The notes: a model not told the origin generated them from the letters alone. Numbered from the stretch's first letter, positions 1 through 8,737 are shown. The stretch: DNA of 64,000 nucleotides from Martinezella rhizogenes (GCF_000799715.1 NZ_JUHG01000018.1:186001-250000); one strand, 5' to 3'. Translations and numbers: made by a program.

Positions 1-1
1 C

Positions 2-412
2 GTCGACATTCTGACCAAGGCGGCCATTCGCGAGATGATCATCCCGTCGCTGTTGCCGGTGCTGGCGCCGCTCGTCGTCTATTTCGGCGTGCTGCTGATC
101 TCCGGCTCCAAGGCCTCGGCCTTCGCGGCACTCGGCGCTTCGTTGCTGGGGGTCATCATCAACGGTCTGTTCGTCGCCATTTCCATGACGTCGGGCGGCG
201 GTGCCTGGGACAATGCCAAGAAGAGCTTCGAAGACGGCTTTGTCGACAAGGACGGTACGCGCCATATGAAGGGCTCGGAGGCACATAAGGCATCCGTGAC
301 CGGCGATACCGTCGGCGATCCCTATAAGGATACGGCTGGTCCGGCGGTCAATCCGGCGATCAAGATCACCAATATCGTCGCGCTGCTGCTGCTTGCCGTT
401 CTCGCTGGATAG
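2..412 (+). CDS. hppA: Membrane-bound proton-translocating pyrophosphatase, C-terminal end (partial)
   Basis: This is the 3' end of a gene that begins before the window; the frame is open from base 2 and stops at 412. The family couples pyrophosphate hydrolysis to ion pumping across a membrane. The sequence shows two late membrane segments, the conserved DTVGDPYKDTAGPA stretch, and the typical NPAIKITNIV tail with a last hydrophobic helix. These are hallmark C-terminal motifs of H+-PPases. The residue that separates K+-dependent from K+-independent forms lies upstream of the window, so the subtype cannot be told. A strong terminator follows 20 bases after the stop. Confidence 0.93.
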   Translation, partial: VDILTKAAIREMIIPSLLPVLAPLVVYFGVLLISGSKASAFAALGASLLGVIINGLFVAISMTSGGGAWDNAKKSFEDGFVDKDGTRHMKGSEAHKASVTGDTVGDPYKDTAGPAVNPAIKITNIVALLLLAVLAG

Positions 413-432
413 GGGCGAAAGCGGAACCAATG

Positions 433-467
433 AAAAACCCGCAGGGCTCGCGCCTCGCGGGTTTTTT
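433..467. terminator. Bidirectional rho-independent terminator between hppA and bamE
   Basis: A 10-bp stem (AAAAACCCGC at 433-442 pairing with GCGGGTTTTT near 456-465) has A-rich and T-rich flanks, so it can end transcription from both sides. It lies between two convergent genes, hppA and bamE. Confidence 0.85.
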
Positions 468-484
468 GATGCGATCTATCCGGC

Positions 485-994
485 TTATTGACCCGGATTG
501 AGGTTGTTGAGGAAGTTCCTCGCACCGTTGACGCCGTTGCCGCCGCCCTGCAGGATCTGTTGCAGGAAGGTGATGTCGCGGCCGCCGGTCGGTGTCGTAC
601 GGCTGATCATGTCGAAGACCCTGCCGTCCTTCAGCGTGTAGTTGGCTTCCTGCTTCACGATGCCATCCTTGTCGAAGTAGATCGCCAGAATGTTCTGGTC
701 GACCAGCTTCGGCTTCATGAAGGCCGCGGCGCGGGTGCGCTTCTGGGATATGTAATAGAAGACTTCGCCGTCGAAGGTCGCCGTCGTCGATGGCGTACCG
801 AGCGAAAGCAGCACTTGCTCGCGGCTCGAGCCGATGGGCACGAGATTGAGCGACTGCTGATCGAAGATGTAGCCGTTGTTCATGACCTCGCTGGTCTTGC
901 AACTCGTAAGCCCCGCGGTCCCGATCACCAGGGCGATGGCGGCACTGCTGATGAAAGTTCTCTCAGACTTGAAATACCGTTTCGTCAACGACAT
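485..994 (-). CDS. bamE: Outer membrane assembly lipoprotein BamE (SmpA/OmlA family)
   Basis: The 169-residue protein has an N-terminal hydrophobic signal ending in a lipobox (LTSC, Cys32), so it should be an acylated periplasmic lipoprotein. The BamE core is visible as SREQVLLSLGTPS at about residues 58-70, followed by a FYYIS strand and a basic stretch. BamE is an accessory subunit of the BAM complex that inserts beta-barrel proteins into the outer membrane. The gene diverges from the bc1-chaperone gene, an order often seen in Rhizobiaceae. The C-terminal Gly/Asn-rich tail (about residues 150-169) extends beyond the conserved domain. Confidence 0.88.
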   Translation of the reverse strand: MSLTKRYFKSERTFISSAAIALVIGTAGLTSCKTSEVMNNGYIFDQQSLNLVPIGSSREQVLLSLGTPSTTATFDGEVFYYISQKRTRAAAFMKPKLVDQNILAIYFDKDGIVKQEANYTLKDGRVFDMISRTTPTGGRDITFLQQILQGGGNGVNGARNFLNNLNPGQ

Positions 995-1272
995 CTCATC
1001 TCCCCTAATGAATCAAACCGATGGCCGAACGGCCAATAAGATCTTGCTGTGCACATCATTGTGGCCTTTCCGCGATTGGGAGGGCATCAGCGATGTTGTC
1101 CGGCACTCTTCATCACCAATCATGCACAGCGTGACGACGGGTCGGGGCGGGGCCTTGAAGCGGGCACAAACGGCATTGCAATTCGCGCCTGCTTCGGTAA
1201 ACCAGCTTTTAAGTGGATGCAACAAGGCCAAGCGCGACACGGCGCTCCGAATGGTCAATTCCGGGAATTTTC

Positions 1273-1830
1273 ATGATTTTTGGGCTGTTCCGCAAAAGAA
1301 ATCACAATCAGATCATCGTCGTCAGACAATATGACGTTCTGACCTCGATGGCGCGCCAGCCGGTTTTCTATACCGACTATGATGTGCCGGACACGGTCAT
1401 GGGGCGTTTCGAACTGCTGTCGGCGGTGATGATCCTGTTTTTTCGTCGGACGCGCTCGTCCGCGACCAGCGGCCAGGAGCTTGCGCAGGAAATTATCGAT
1501 GCCTTTTTCGAGGATATCGATTATTCCATCCGCGAACTTGGTATAGGCGACAACAGCGTGCCGAAGCGGATGAAGAAACTGGCGGGCATGTTTTACGGGC
1601 GACTCGAAAGCTATGCGGCCGCCATGGACGGCAATGATCGTGACGCGCTGGCCGCGGCGCTTCAGCGCAACATCCATCCCAAGGCAAGTGAGGGAGCTCC
1701 CTCCATGCTTGGCCTGGCGGACTGGATGATGACGGCCGAGGCGCATCTGGCGGATGTGGCGGAAGCCGAAATCGCCACCGGTTCGGCAACCCTCCCGCAG
1801 CCACGCGGGATCGGCAGAGACGTAGCTTAG
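1273..1830 (+). CDS. Ubiquinol-cytochrome c chaperone family protein (CBP3-like)
   Basis: The 185-residue protein beginning MIFGLFRK matches the ubiquinol-cytochrome c chaperone family, whose mitochondrial member CBP3 helps assemble cytochrome b of complex III. Family-like features are the FYTDYDVPDT stretch, the FFRRTR motif, and the FFEDIDYSIRELGIGDNSVPKRMK segment that typifies the family. The frame is open upstream to 1213, but the ATG at 1273 gives the usual family N-terminus. It is followed after 11 bases by the DUF177 gene, so the two are probably cotranscribed. The role in bc1 assembly is inferred from the family. Confidence 0.82.
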   Translation: MIFGLFRKRNHNQIIVVRQYDVLTSMARQPVFYTDYDVPDTVMGRFELLSAVMILFFRRTRSSATSGQELAQEIIDAFFEDIDYSIRELGIGDNSVPKRMKKLAGMFYGRLESYAAAMDGNDRDALAAALQRNIHPKASEGAPSMLGLADWMMTAEAHLADVAEAEIATGSATLPQPRGIGRDVA

Positions 1831-1841
1831 GAGACAAGAAA

Positions 1842-2399
1842 ATGAGAAAACCGAACTCCGACGAAACGCCCTTTTCCTATCCGGTAAAAGTCGGCCATAT
1901 CTCCGCCAATCCAGTGGAGGTTCGTCTCAAAGCCGACAATCGGGAGCTTGCCGGTCTTGCCAAGCTTTGGAATGTGCTCTCCGTGCCGAAACTCGAGGCG
2001 GATCTGAAGATCGCCCGATGGAAGCGCGATGGGGTTCGCCTCAAGGGCAATGTGCGCGCCAAGATCGTTCAGGCCTGCGTGGTCACGCTCGAGCCGGTCG
2101 AATCGGAAATCAACGAGGAATTCGAGCAAATCTTCGTCCCCGAGGGGTCGAAGTTGGCGCGGATGCCGTCCGTGGATGCCGGGGAAATGGTGCTTGATCC
2201 GGATGGTGCGGATCTTCCGGAAACCTTCATCGGCGATACGATCGATGCCGGTGCAGCCGTTGCGGAATTTGCCGCGCTTGGCATCGATCCTTACCCGCGC
2301 AAGCCCGGTATCGCGTTTGAAGACCACATCGAAGACACAGGCGAAGATGACAAGAAACCCTCGCCATTCGCTGTCCTAAAAGACTGGAAAAAGGAATAG
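1842..2399 (+). CDS. DUF177 (YceD-family) protein
   Basis: A 185-residue acidic protein of the YceD/DUF177 family. Family members usually sit beside rpmF and plsX and have been linked to 23S rRNA metabolism; the exact role here is unknown. Visible are a central QACVVTLEPVE segment, which is the conserved C-x-R/T-CL-type strand of the family, and an acidic C-terminal half. The spacing to the preceding chaperone gene is 11 bases, with a GGAG-like Shine-Dalgarno. Unlike in enterobacteria, no rpmF lies between this gene and plsX. That is the normal rhizobial layout. Confidence 0.82.
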   Translation: MRKPNSDETPFSYPVKVGHISANPVEVRLKADNRELAGLAKLWNVLSVPKLEADLKIARWKRDGVRLKGNVRAKIVQACVVTLEPVESEINEEFEQIFVPEGSKLARMPSVDAGEMVLDPDGADLPETFIGDTIDAGAAVAEFAALGIDPYPRKPGIAFEDHIEDTGEDDKKPSPFAVLKDWKKE

Positions 2400-2501
2400 G
2401 CACCCCTGGCAATTGAACACAATTCAGTTGTAACGCGGGGAGAAACCGGTATTTTGACGCCAATTTCGCCAGACCCGGCGGACAAGAAGGACTAGGGACG
2501 C

Positions 2502-3548
2502 GTGATCAGAATTTCTCTTGACCTGATGGGTGGCGATTTCGGCCCAGAGGTTGTTATTCCTGGCGCGGCCAAGGCGCTGGAGAGGCATCCCGATATTACC
2601 TTCATCATGTACGGCATGAAGGATCGTTGCGAAGCGATCCTGGGAAAATATCCGAAGCTCCGCGACAAATCCGTTTTCCACGAGTGCGATGTCGCTATCA
2701 GCATGGATGAGAAGCCGAGCCAGGCATTGCGCCGCGGCCGCTACGTTTCCAGCATGTGGCGCTCGATCGAGGCGGTGAAGCTGAGCGAAGCTGATGTCGT
2801 CGTTTCCGCGGGGAACACCGGCGCGCTGATGGCGATGGCGAAGTTCTGCCTGCGCACCATGGCCAACATCGAACGCCCGGCGATCGCAGCAATCTGGCCG
2901 ACGCTCAGGGGTGAAAGCATCGTGCTCGACGTCGGCGCTACGATTGGTGCCGATTCGCAGCAATTGCTCGATTTCGCACTGATGGGTGGGGCGATGGCCC
3001 GCGCCCTCTTCGAGATCGAACGCCCGACCATCGGTCTCCTGAATGTCGGCGTTGAGGAAATCAAGGGCCAGGAAGACGTCAAGGAAGCCGGTCGCCTGAT
3101 CCGCGAAGCCAACCTTGAATCGCTCGAATATTCCGGCTTCGTCGAAGGCGACGATATCGGCAAGGGCACGGTCGACGTGGTGGTGACGGAAGGCTTTTCC
3201 GGCAATATCGCGCTGAAGGCCGCCGAGGGCACGGCAAAGCAGATCGGCGCTTATCTGCGCGCGGCGATGACACGCACGCTGCTCGCCCGTATCGGCTATC
3301 TCTTCGCCAAGGGTGCATTCGACCTGCTGCGCGAGAAACTCGATCCCAGCAAGGTCAATGGCGGCGTCTTCCTCGGCCTCAACGGCATCGTCATCAAGAG
3401 CCATGGCAGCGCCAATGCCGAAGCCTTCGCGGCGGCCATCGATGTCGGCTACGATATGGCCAAGAATGGCCTGACACAAAAAATCGAAAATGATCTGAAA
3501 AGATATCATGCCAGGCGGCAGCCGCCGATCGGACCTGAAGCGGCATGA
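2502..3548 (+). CDS. plsX: Phosphate acyltransferase PlsX
   Basis: The 348-residue soluble enzyme converts acyl-ACP to acyl-phosphate, the acyl donor for PlsY in the first step of membrane phospholipid synthesis. The N-terminus carries the family signature DLMGGDFGP (residues 7-15), followed by SAGNTGALM and a GATIGAD segment. The start is a GTG at 2502, preceded by AAGAAGGA. The gene lies 102 bases after DUF177 and 19 bases before fabH. Phospholipid and fatty-acid initiation are therefore likely coordinated in one operon. Confidence 0.96.
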   Translation: MIRISLDLMGGDFGPEVVIPGAAKALERHPDITFIMYGMKDRCEAILGKYPKLRDKSVFHECDVAISMDEKPSQALRRGRYVSSMWRSIEAVKLSEADVVVSAGNTGALMAMAKFCLRTMANIERPAIAAIWPTLRGESIVLDVGATIGADSQQLLDFALMGGAMARALFEIERPTIGLLNVGVEEIKGQEDVKEAGRLIREANLESLEYSGFVEGDDIGKGTVDVVVTEGFSGNIALKAAEGTAKQIGAYLRAAMTRTLLARIGYLFAKGAFDLLREKLDPSKVNGGVFLGLNGIVIKSHGSANAEAFAAAIDVGYDMAKNGLTQKIENDLKRYHARRQPPIGPEAA

Positions 3549-3567
3549 GTGACGGGGTATAATAGGA

Positions 3568-4539
3568 ATGATTCGTTCAGTTGTTCGCGGATATGGGTCG
3601 GCGCTGCCTAAGCGCGTCATGACCAATCGCGATATGGAGCAAGTCGTAGACACCAGCGATGACTGGATCGTCCAGCGCACCGGTATTCGTCAGCGCTACA
3701 TCGCCGGTGAAGGCGAAACCACGGCCTCGCTCGGTGAGCAGGCGGCACGGGCAGCACTCATCAGTGCCGGGTTGACGGCTGACGATCTCGACATGATCAT
3801 CGTCGCCACCTCCACGCCGGATAATACCTTTCCCGCCACGGCGGTGAACATCCAGAACCGGCTCGGCATGCATCATGGCTTCGCCTTCGATGTCCAGGCC
3901 GTCTGCTCGGGCTTCGTCTATGCCGTGACCACCGCCGATGCCTATATTCGCGGCGGCGTTGCCAAGCGCGTACTCGTCATCGGCGCCGAAACATTCTCCC
4001 GCATTCTCGACTGGACGGACCGCACGACCTGCGTTCTCTTTGGCGACGGCGCGGGCGCTCTGATCCTTGAAGCGGGCGAGGGGACCGGCGCCAATACCGA
4101 TCGCGGCGTGCTGACGTCAAGCCTGCGCTCCGATGGCGCGCACAAGGACAAGCTCTATGTCGACGGCGGTCCGTCCTCGACGGGCACGGTCGGCGTGCTG
4201 CACATGGCCGGCCGCGAGGTATTCAAGCACGCCGTCGGCATGATTACCGATGTCATCGAAGCGACGTTCAAGGCAGCCGAGGTGACGGCCGACGATCTCG
4301 ACTGGCTGGTGCCGCACCAGGCCAATCGCCGCATCATCGACGGCTCGGCCAAGAAGCTCGGAATTGCTCCCGAAAAGGTTGTGGTGACGGTGGATCTGCA
4401 CGGCAATACGTCTGCGGCATCGATCCCGTTGGCGCTCGCCGTTGCCGCCGGTGACGGCCGAATCAAGCGCGGTGATCTGGTGATGCTGGAGGCCATGGGC
4501 GGCGGTTTTACCTGGGGCGCGGTCCTGCTGCGCTGGTAG
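3568..4539 (+). CDS. fabH: Beta-ketoacyl-ACP synthase III
   Basis: The 323-residue KAS III condenses acetyl-CoA with malonyl-ACP to start fatty-acid synthesis. The catalytic triad is visible: Cys113 in VQAVCSGF, His250 in VPHQANRR and Asn280 in LHGNTSAA. Length and motifs are normal for FabH. It lies 19 bases after plsX and about 105 bases before the ihfA start, in the conserved rhizobial order plsX-fabH-ihfA. Confidence 0.97.
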   Translation: MIRSVVRGYGSALPKRVMTNRDMEQVVDTSDDWIVQRTGIRQRYIAGEGETTASLGEQAARAALISAGLTADDLDMIIVATSTPDNTFPATAVNIQNRLGMHHGFAFDVQAVCSGFVYAVTTADAYIRGGVAKRVLVIGAETFSRILDWTDRTTCVLFGDGAGALILEAGEGTGANTDRGVLTSSLRSDGAHKDKLYVDGGPSSTGTVGVLHMAGREVFKHAVGMITDVIEATFKAAEVTADDLDWLVPHQANRRIIDGSAKKLGIAPEKVVVTVDLHGNTSAASIPLALAVAAGDGRIKRGDLVMLEAMGGGFTWGAVLLRW

Positions 4540-4644
4540 GGCAAGTCTCTAAAACCCGATTCCGAACAAGAGCTTGACCGTTTGGTGCAAGGGCAATACT
4601 CTCGCGGCTTGGATAATATTACGCAGCAATTTGGGCGGGGAACC

Positions 4645-4983
4645 ATGACGGGCAAGACAGTGACGCGCGCAGACTTGGCGGAGTCGGTATTCCGGAAAGT
4701 CGGTCTCTCCCGAACCGAGTCGGCGGAGCTCGTCGAGACGGTGATCGATGAGATTTGTAACGCCATCGTGCGTGGCGAAACTGTAAAACTCTCGTCCTTC
4801 GCGACGTTTCAGGTGCGCGACAAGAACGAGCGTATTGGCCGGAATCCAAAGACCGGCGAAGAGGTGCCCATCTCTCCGCGTCGCGTCATGACCTTCAAGG
4901 CGTCCAACGTCCTGAAGACGCGTATCTTGAAGGCCCATGCCAGCCGCAAGGCGAAGGCGCGGCCGGTAAATCCTGCTTCCTGA
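4645..4983 (+). CDS. ihfA: Integration host factor subunit alpha
   Basis: A 112-residue DNA-bending protein of the HU/IHF family. It starts MTGKTVTRADLAE and contains the beta-arm signature GRNPKTGEEVPI, followed by SPRRVMTFKAS, which identifies IHF alpha rather than HU. The frame is open to 4582, but the ATG at 4645 follows a GGGCGGGG purine-rich site and gives the family start. The C-terminal tail is lysine- and arginine-rich. It pairs with IHF beta (not in this window) to act in transcription, recombination and replication. Confidence 0.93.
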   Translation: MTGKTVTRADLAESVFRKVGLSRTESAELVETVIDEICNAIVRGETVKLSSFATFQVRDKNERIGRNPKTGEEVPISPRRVMTFKASNVLKTRILKAHASRKAKARPVNPAS

Positions 4984-5213
4984 TCCCTTCGAAACGGATG
5001 TCGGCGTGTCCCCGCGTCGCACGTCGTGCTGTTTTCCAGACCTTTCTCGGTTATTTTCCGGCTTGCTTGTAAAACAGCCGAAGAGATGACTTGAATTTCT
5101 CCCGGCAAACCGTTGAAATATGGTGAGTCGTATCGCGATGAGCCGCGGTACCGATATCCGGTTTCGCATAATCCGGCCTGATGGCTTCGGAAACATGCTG
5201 TGGGAGTATGACG

Positions 5214-5756
5214 ATGGACAAGAGCCCGGATGCATTTCGCACGATCAGCGAAGTCGCGGAAGACCTTGATCTGCCGCAGCATGTCCTGCGCTTCTGGGAA
5301 ACCCGTTTTCCGCAGATCAAGCCGATGAAGCGAGGCGGGGGCCGGCGCTACTACCGGCCCGAGGACGTCGACCTGCTGAACGGCATCCGCCATCTGCTCT
5401 ATGATCACGGCTATACGATCAAGGGTGTCCAGAAGCTCCTCAAAACCAACGGCAATAAATTCGTCATCGCCGTTGGCCATGGCGACCTCGCCAGCGTCGA
5501 GGCGCTTGCCGCCGCCGCGCAGGAATCGGCTCCGGCCGAGCCGCGTGTCGGATCCGGCCATCCCGATGAGGATCAGATCGTCGGCCGCGCCAAGGCGCCG
5601 ATCAGTCGCCGCTTCTTCAACTTCGTGAGCGGCGAAGACGATGCGCCGGATGTTTCCCTCGGCAAGTCGAGCGTCGGCAAGGAAGATCGGGCGCTGCTCC
5701 AGGAGACACTCTACGATCTGCTGGAATGCAAACGGTTACTCGACCAGGTGCGCTAA
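5214..5756 (+). CDS. MerR family transcriptional regulator
   Basis: The 180-residue protein has an N-terminal winged HTH of the MerR class: FRTISEVAEDLDLPQHVLRFWE (about residues 8-29), then the wing segment GGGRRYYRPEDVDLL (about 41-55). No cysteine metal-sensor site is seen, and the C-terminal part is an Ala/Glu-rich linker with a short helix ending. An upstream in-frame ATG at 5181 is possible; 5214 is chosen because it gives the common N-terminus of this rhizobial protein. This regulator regularly follows ihfA in Rhizobiaceae. Its targets are unknown. Confidence 0.88.
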   Translation: MDKSPDAFRTISEVAEDLDLPQHVLRFWETRFPQIKPMKRGGGRRYYRPEDVDLLNGIRHLLYDHGYTIKGVQKLLKTNGNKFVIAVGHGDLASVEALAAAAQESAPAEPRVGSGHPDEDQIVGRAKAPISRRFFNFVSGEDDAPDVSLGKSSVGKEDRALLQETLYDLLECKRLLDQVR

Positions 5757-5785
5757 GCGAAGCCATCAGCTTCAAAACTGTCTGA

Positions 5786-6076
5786 TTAATTGCATTTGCG
5801 CGGAACGATGGGATTCGCCTGGCTCGGCGCGACGATCGATTTGCCGTCGGCGGAGCGTGGCAGCGTCCAGCAGGCATTCGGATCTTTTTCGTCCGTATTG
5901 CCCGCGTCGCTTCTTTCGATGATGGTGCTGCGATAGTTGCCGCTGTTTTCGGCGCCGGGGCTATCGCCCCAACCGCCGCGATCGCCGCCACTGCGGCCGC
6001 TGGAGGCGGCCATTGCCGCCGTGGCCGTGCCGACTGTGAGCAAGAATACACTTAAGATTTTGAAAAGCATGGGCAT
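5786..6076 (-). CDS. Small secreted hypothetical protein
   Basis: A 96-residue protein starting MPMLFK with a clear signal peptide (hydrophobic FKILSVFLLTVGTATAAMA, cleavage near residue 21). The mature part begins with a Gly/Ser-rich stretch (SSGRSGGDRGGWGD) and has a single Cys near the middle and one near the end, which could form a disulfide. The frame is open to 6121, but the start at 6076 places the signal peptide at the N-terminus. I do not recognise the family. It is convergent with the MerR gene and probably acts in the periplasm. Confidence 0.6.
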   Translation of the reverse strand: MPMLFKILSVFLLTVGTATAAMAASSGRSGGDRGGWGDSPGAENSGNYRSTIIERSDAGNTDEKDPNACWTLPRSADGKSIVAPSQANPIVPRKCN

Positions 6077-6469
6077 TCCCTCCGAATCATAACTGCTTGA
6101 ATCGCGTTTGATCGCGACCACCTCCTGATCCCGGCGGGCAATTGTATTTATTTATCGTCGTCTTTCAATACAGCTATGGTGCTCCCCCGGCCGGCGATCA
6201 CCATCCTTGAAATGCCCCATCCGCGCGCGTATCGTGATGATGGGATCAACGGGAGTGATATTTTTGTCACGTAAGACGATCTATGCGAATGTGACAATTA
6301 GGTTGCTATGCTTATTAACTTGCAAGCTCGCAGCGCTGGGTTCAGCTTTGTGGAAGAAGCGTTGCTGCTTCGTTCCCGTTAGGGGGAGATGTCAAGTCGG
6401 GCTATGGGGCGGTATGAAATTGTCTACCGTGAAACTCCATCCCCTGATGGATATTCGAATGGAGACACT
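6077..6469. other. Intergenic region upstream of the porin gene
   Basis: This stretch of 393 bases separates the small secreted protein (leftward) from the porin (rightward) and must hold promoters for both. I see moderately AT-rich patches around 6250-6320 but no recognisable operator. Short open frames within it lack ribosome sites and similarity to known families. Confidence 0.5.
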
Positions 6470-7570
6470 ATGAACATCAAGAGCCTTCTTCTCGGCTCCG
6501 CTGCCGCGCTGGCAACGGTGAGCGGCGCCCATGCGGCCGATGCCATCGTCGCGGCCGAACCGGAGCCGCTGGAATATGTCCGCATCTGCGATGCCTATGG
6601 CACCGGTTACTTCTTCATACCAGGCACGGAGACCTGCCTGAAGATCGGTGGCAAGGTCCGTACCGAAGGTGAGTGGTACGACGCCTATAATCCGACGAAC
6701 AAGGTCGGCACGCTCTGGCATGAGCGCGTCGAACTCAATGTCGATACGGCGACGGACACGGAATATGGCCCCCTGAAGACCAACATGATCCTGCGCTGGG
6801 AGTGGAACGACGGAGGCGCCACAGCCGATAAGCTGCTGTTTGCGAACATCAGCCTGGCCGGATTCACCGTCGGCAAGCTCGACTCGCAGTATAATCTCTA
6901 TGCCGGCTATGCTGGCGACGTCATCAATGACGATGCGATCTATGATGGCCCGTACGAACTCAACCAGCTGACCTACAAATATGATACCGGCGCCGGCTTC
7001 TCCGCCGTCATCTCACTGGAAGACAGCAACTCAGGATCGGATTCCGATAGCTATGGCGGTGCCTGGGTTACCTCGAAGGCCGATCAATACGCGCCCAACG
7101 TCGTTGCCGGTCTGGGTTATACGACCGACACGCTCGGCGTCAAGGTCGTCGGCGGTTATGACTCCATCGTCGAGGAGGGCGCGATCAAGGCCCGCGTCGA
7201 CGCCAAGTTCGGCGGCGTGGAAGCTTTCCTGATGGGCGGCTGGAACACGGATGGCAAAAAACTCAACCAGTATGCCGGCTCCTATCAGGATGAATCGGCC
7301 TGCACGACCTCCGACGGTGTCGTCCATGGGGCGAAGTGCGGATGGGGCGATTGGGCCGTCTGGGGCGGCGTGGGCGTGCCGGTCAACGACAAGCTGAAGT
7401 GGAACCTGCAGCTTGCCTATACCGACTCGAAGATCTTCGAGGCGACCACCAACCTCAAATTCAAACCGGTCAAGGACCTGCTCATCGAGCCGGAACTGAC
7501 CTACATGCACTATGACTTCATCAATGATGACACCGTTGCCGGCATTCTGCGTTTCGAGCGGAATTTCTGA
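6470..7570 (+). CDS. Outer-membrane porin, alphaproteobacterial Porin_2 type
   Basis: A 366-residue protein with a signal peptide (MNIKSLLLGSAAALATVSGAHA) and a mature start AADAIVAAEPEPLEYVRICDAYG, the signature of rhizobial RopA/Omp2-type porins. The two early Cys residues flanking GYFFIPGTETC, followed by LKIGGKVR, are conserved in the group. Alternating beta-strand patterns run through the protein, and it ends in an aromatic residue (RFERNF), as barrel proteins recognised by BAM do. The ATG at 6470 has a GGAG site 5 bases upstream. It should form a trimeric general diffusion channel; substrate preference cannot be read. Confidence 0.93.
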   Translation: MNIKSLLLGSAAALATVSGAHAADAIVAAEPEPLEYVRICDAYGTGYFFIPGTETCLKIGGKVRTEGEWYDAYNPTNKVGTLWHERVELNVDTATDTEYGPLKTNMILRWEWNDGGATADKLLFANISLAGFTVGKLDSQYNLYAGYAGDVINDDAIYDGPYELNQLTYKYDTGAGFSAVISLEDSNSGSDSDSYGGAWVTSKADQYAPNVVAGLGYTTDTLGVKVVGGYDSIVEEGAIKARVDAKFGGVEAFLMGGWNTDGKKLNQYAGSYQDESACTTSDGVVHGAKCGWGDWAVWGGVGVPVNDKLKWNLQLAYTDSKIFEATTNLKFKPVKDLLIEPELTYMHYDFINDDTVAGILRFERNF

Positions 7571-7603
7571 TCGGATCAGATCCAGCCGAGCTTCGAGAGT
7601 AGA

Positions 7604-7640
7604 AAAGGGGTCCGGTCGTTGTGCCGGGCCCTTTGTTTTT
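7604..7640 (+). terminator. Terminator after the porin gene
   Basis: The left arm AAAGGG-(bulged G)-TCCGG pairs with CCGGGCCCTTT, followed by GTTTTT. This is an imperfect but GC-rich hairpin with a T-run, starting 34 bases after the porin stop. Confidence 0.75.
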
Positions 7641-7677
7641 AGACTCACTTCGGAGGCGCTGGGGCTCAACGGCGCTT

Positions 7678-7770
7678 AGAGCAATCGCAGGAAAAGTGGG
7701 GAGTGGTTTCCGTGCGGAACTGCGTAGAAAAATAACCCAGAGTGCTTCCGTGACGCATTGAAGCGCTCTG
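7678..7770. repeat. Rhizobial-type intergenic palindromic repeat element
   Basis: Two consecutive palindromic modules lie between the porin and a lipoprotein gene. The first begins AGAGCAATCGCAGGAAAAGTG and is followed by GTGGTTTCCGTGCGGAACTGCG. The second is a hairpin, CAGAGTGCTT pairing with AAGCGCTCTG across a 13-base loop (7738-7770). The wording closely resembles the GAGCA-ATTCC-AGGAAAAGTG family of repeats scattered between genes in Rhizobium and Agrobacterium. The identification is from memory of that family, and only one copy is seen in this window. Confidence 0.6.
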
Positions 7771-7897
7771 GTCGTTGGGGGTGACCGGACCCTTGGTGCC
7801 TTCTTATTAACTAATTGGTAATGGAAGGCTTGCCTTTGCTTACCTTTGGCTGTATTTCCGTTTTCAGGAACAACACTTTAAATTGCCGGAGGGGAAT

Positions 7898-8224
7898 ATG
7901 CGCATACGAGCTACCATGGCGCTCGGTCTTTTCGCCATTTCGACTATTTTGACAAGCTGCCAGACGCCGGAGCAATCTGCAACCAGTGCTGAAATGACCT
8001 GCCAATCACAGGGCTTGCGCCCGGGCACGCAGCGCTACAGCCGCTGTGTCGGCGCCACCTATCAGGCCAATCGCTCTCAGGCGCAGCAGGCCGAAAATCA
8101 GGCCGCGGCAGGTATTGCCGCCGGCGTCATCGGCGGTGTCCTCGTCGGCGCCGCGGTCAGCGACAATCATCATCGCGGCTATTACGGCCGTCCTTATTAC
8201 CGTCGCTGCTATCGCTGCTGGTAA
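7898..8224 (+). CDS. Small lipoprotein with glycine-zipper segment
   Basis: A 108-residue predicted lipoprotein: the signal peptide ends in lipobox ILTSC (Cys about residue 21), followed by a short polar domain with two Cys (MTCQSQG, YSRCVGA). After that comes a glycine-zipper-like hydrophobic stretch (AAGIAAGVIGGVLVGAAVS) and a Tyr/Arg/His-rich tail ending YRRCYRCW. A GGAGGGG ribosome site precedes the ATG at 7898. Such proteins are common in rhizobial envelopes with unknown function. A clear terminator follows. Confidence 0.72.
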   Translation: MRIRATMALGLFAISTILTSCQTPEQSATSAEMTCQSQGLRPGTQRYSRCVGATYQANRSQAQQAENQAAAGIAAGVIGGVLVGAAVSDNHHRGYYGRPYYRRCYRCW

Positions 8225-8245
8225 GCCGGACACGACAGAATACAG

Positions 8246-8279
8246 AAACTCCGCCGATGCTGCACCGGCGGAGTTTTTT
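8246..8279 (+). terminator. Terminator after the glycine-zipper lipoprotein gene
   Basis: A 9-bp perfect stem, AACTCCGCC (8247-8255) with GGCGGAGTT (8267-8275), is followed by a run of T. It starts about 22 bases after the stop codon. Confidence 0.88.
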
Positions 8280-8299
8280 GTTGGCAAGTTTACTCCAGC

Positions 8300-8560
8300 C
8301 TATAGCGGCCGGGTCATCACCTGGCGGCTGACAAGCTTCAAGCTGTGGTCAGGCTGGATGATATAGGTTTCGTAGACGTCTTCACCCCATTGATTGGTGA
8401 AATGATGCGGCAGGCGCGTGCCCGGAGGCGATTGCGTCAGTTTCATTTCCGGCTGTCCGCGATAGGTGATGCTGCCGGGAATTGGCTGCAGGGATTGTTC
8501 GGTCGTCGTGCATGCGGCGAGCAGCGGCGCGCATAGCAGAAGAGCAATCAGGGGCTTCAT
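8300..8560 (-). CDS. Small hypothetical lipoprotein
   Basis: An 86-residue protein starting MKPLIALLLCAPLLAAC, where the last Cys (residue 17) is a lipobox cysteine. The mature part is polar, with PGSITYRGQPEMKLTQSPPGT and a Trp-Gly-Glu-Asp motif, and no further cysteines. The frame runs five codons further upstream; the start at 8560 is chosen because it gives a compact type II signal peptide. It converges with the preceding lipoprotein gene. No function recognised. Confidence 0.65.
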   Translation of the reverse strand: MKPLIALLLCAPLLAACTTTEQSLQPIPGSITYRGQPEMKLTQSPPGTRLPHHFTNQWGEDVYETYIIQPDHSLKLVSRQVMTRPL

Positions 8561-8737
8561 CGCGTAACTTTCCAATTACTTCTTATTCAAAGAAATCCGT
8601 CGGGAAGAAAGACGGGAAGGCATCTGTGAGCGCGTCTCGAACTCACTATATAAAGATAATGCCGGAGTGGTCGGCGGCAAGGTTTCTCACGCAGATGTGC
8701 TTTGATCCGCCGTCGTTGGAATTCGAAGGAGCTTCAC

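Noticed and set aside
2424..3680. Long leftward open frame opposite plsX (418 codons)
   Set aside because: It is the antisense shadow of plsX in high-GC DNA, with no family features or ribosome site. The same holds for leftward frames opposite the wzc-like gene, ddl, lon and the sbcD-like gene.
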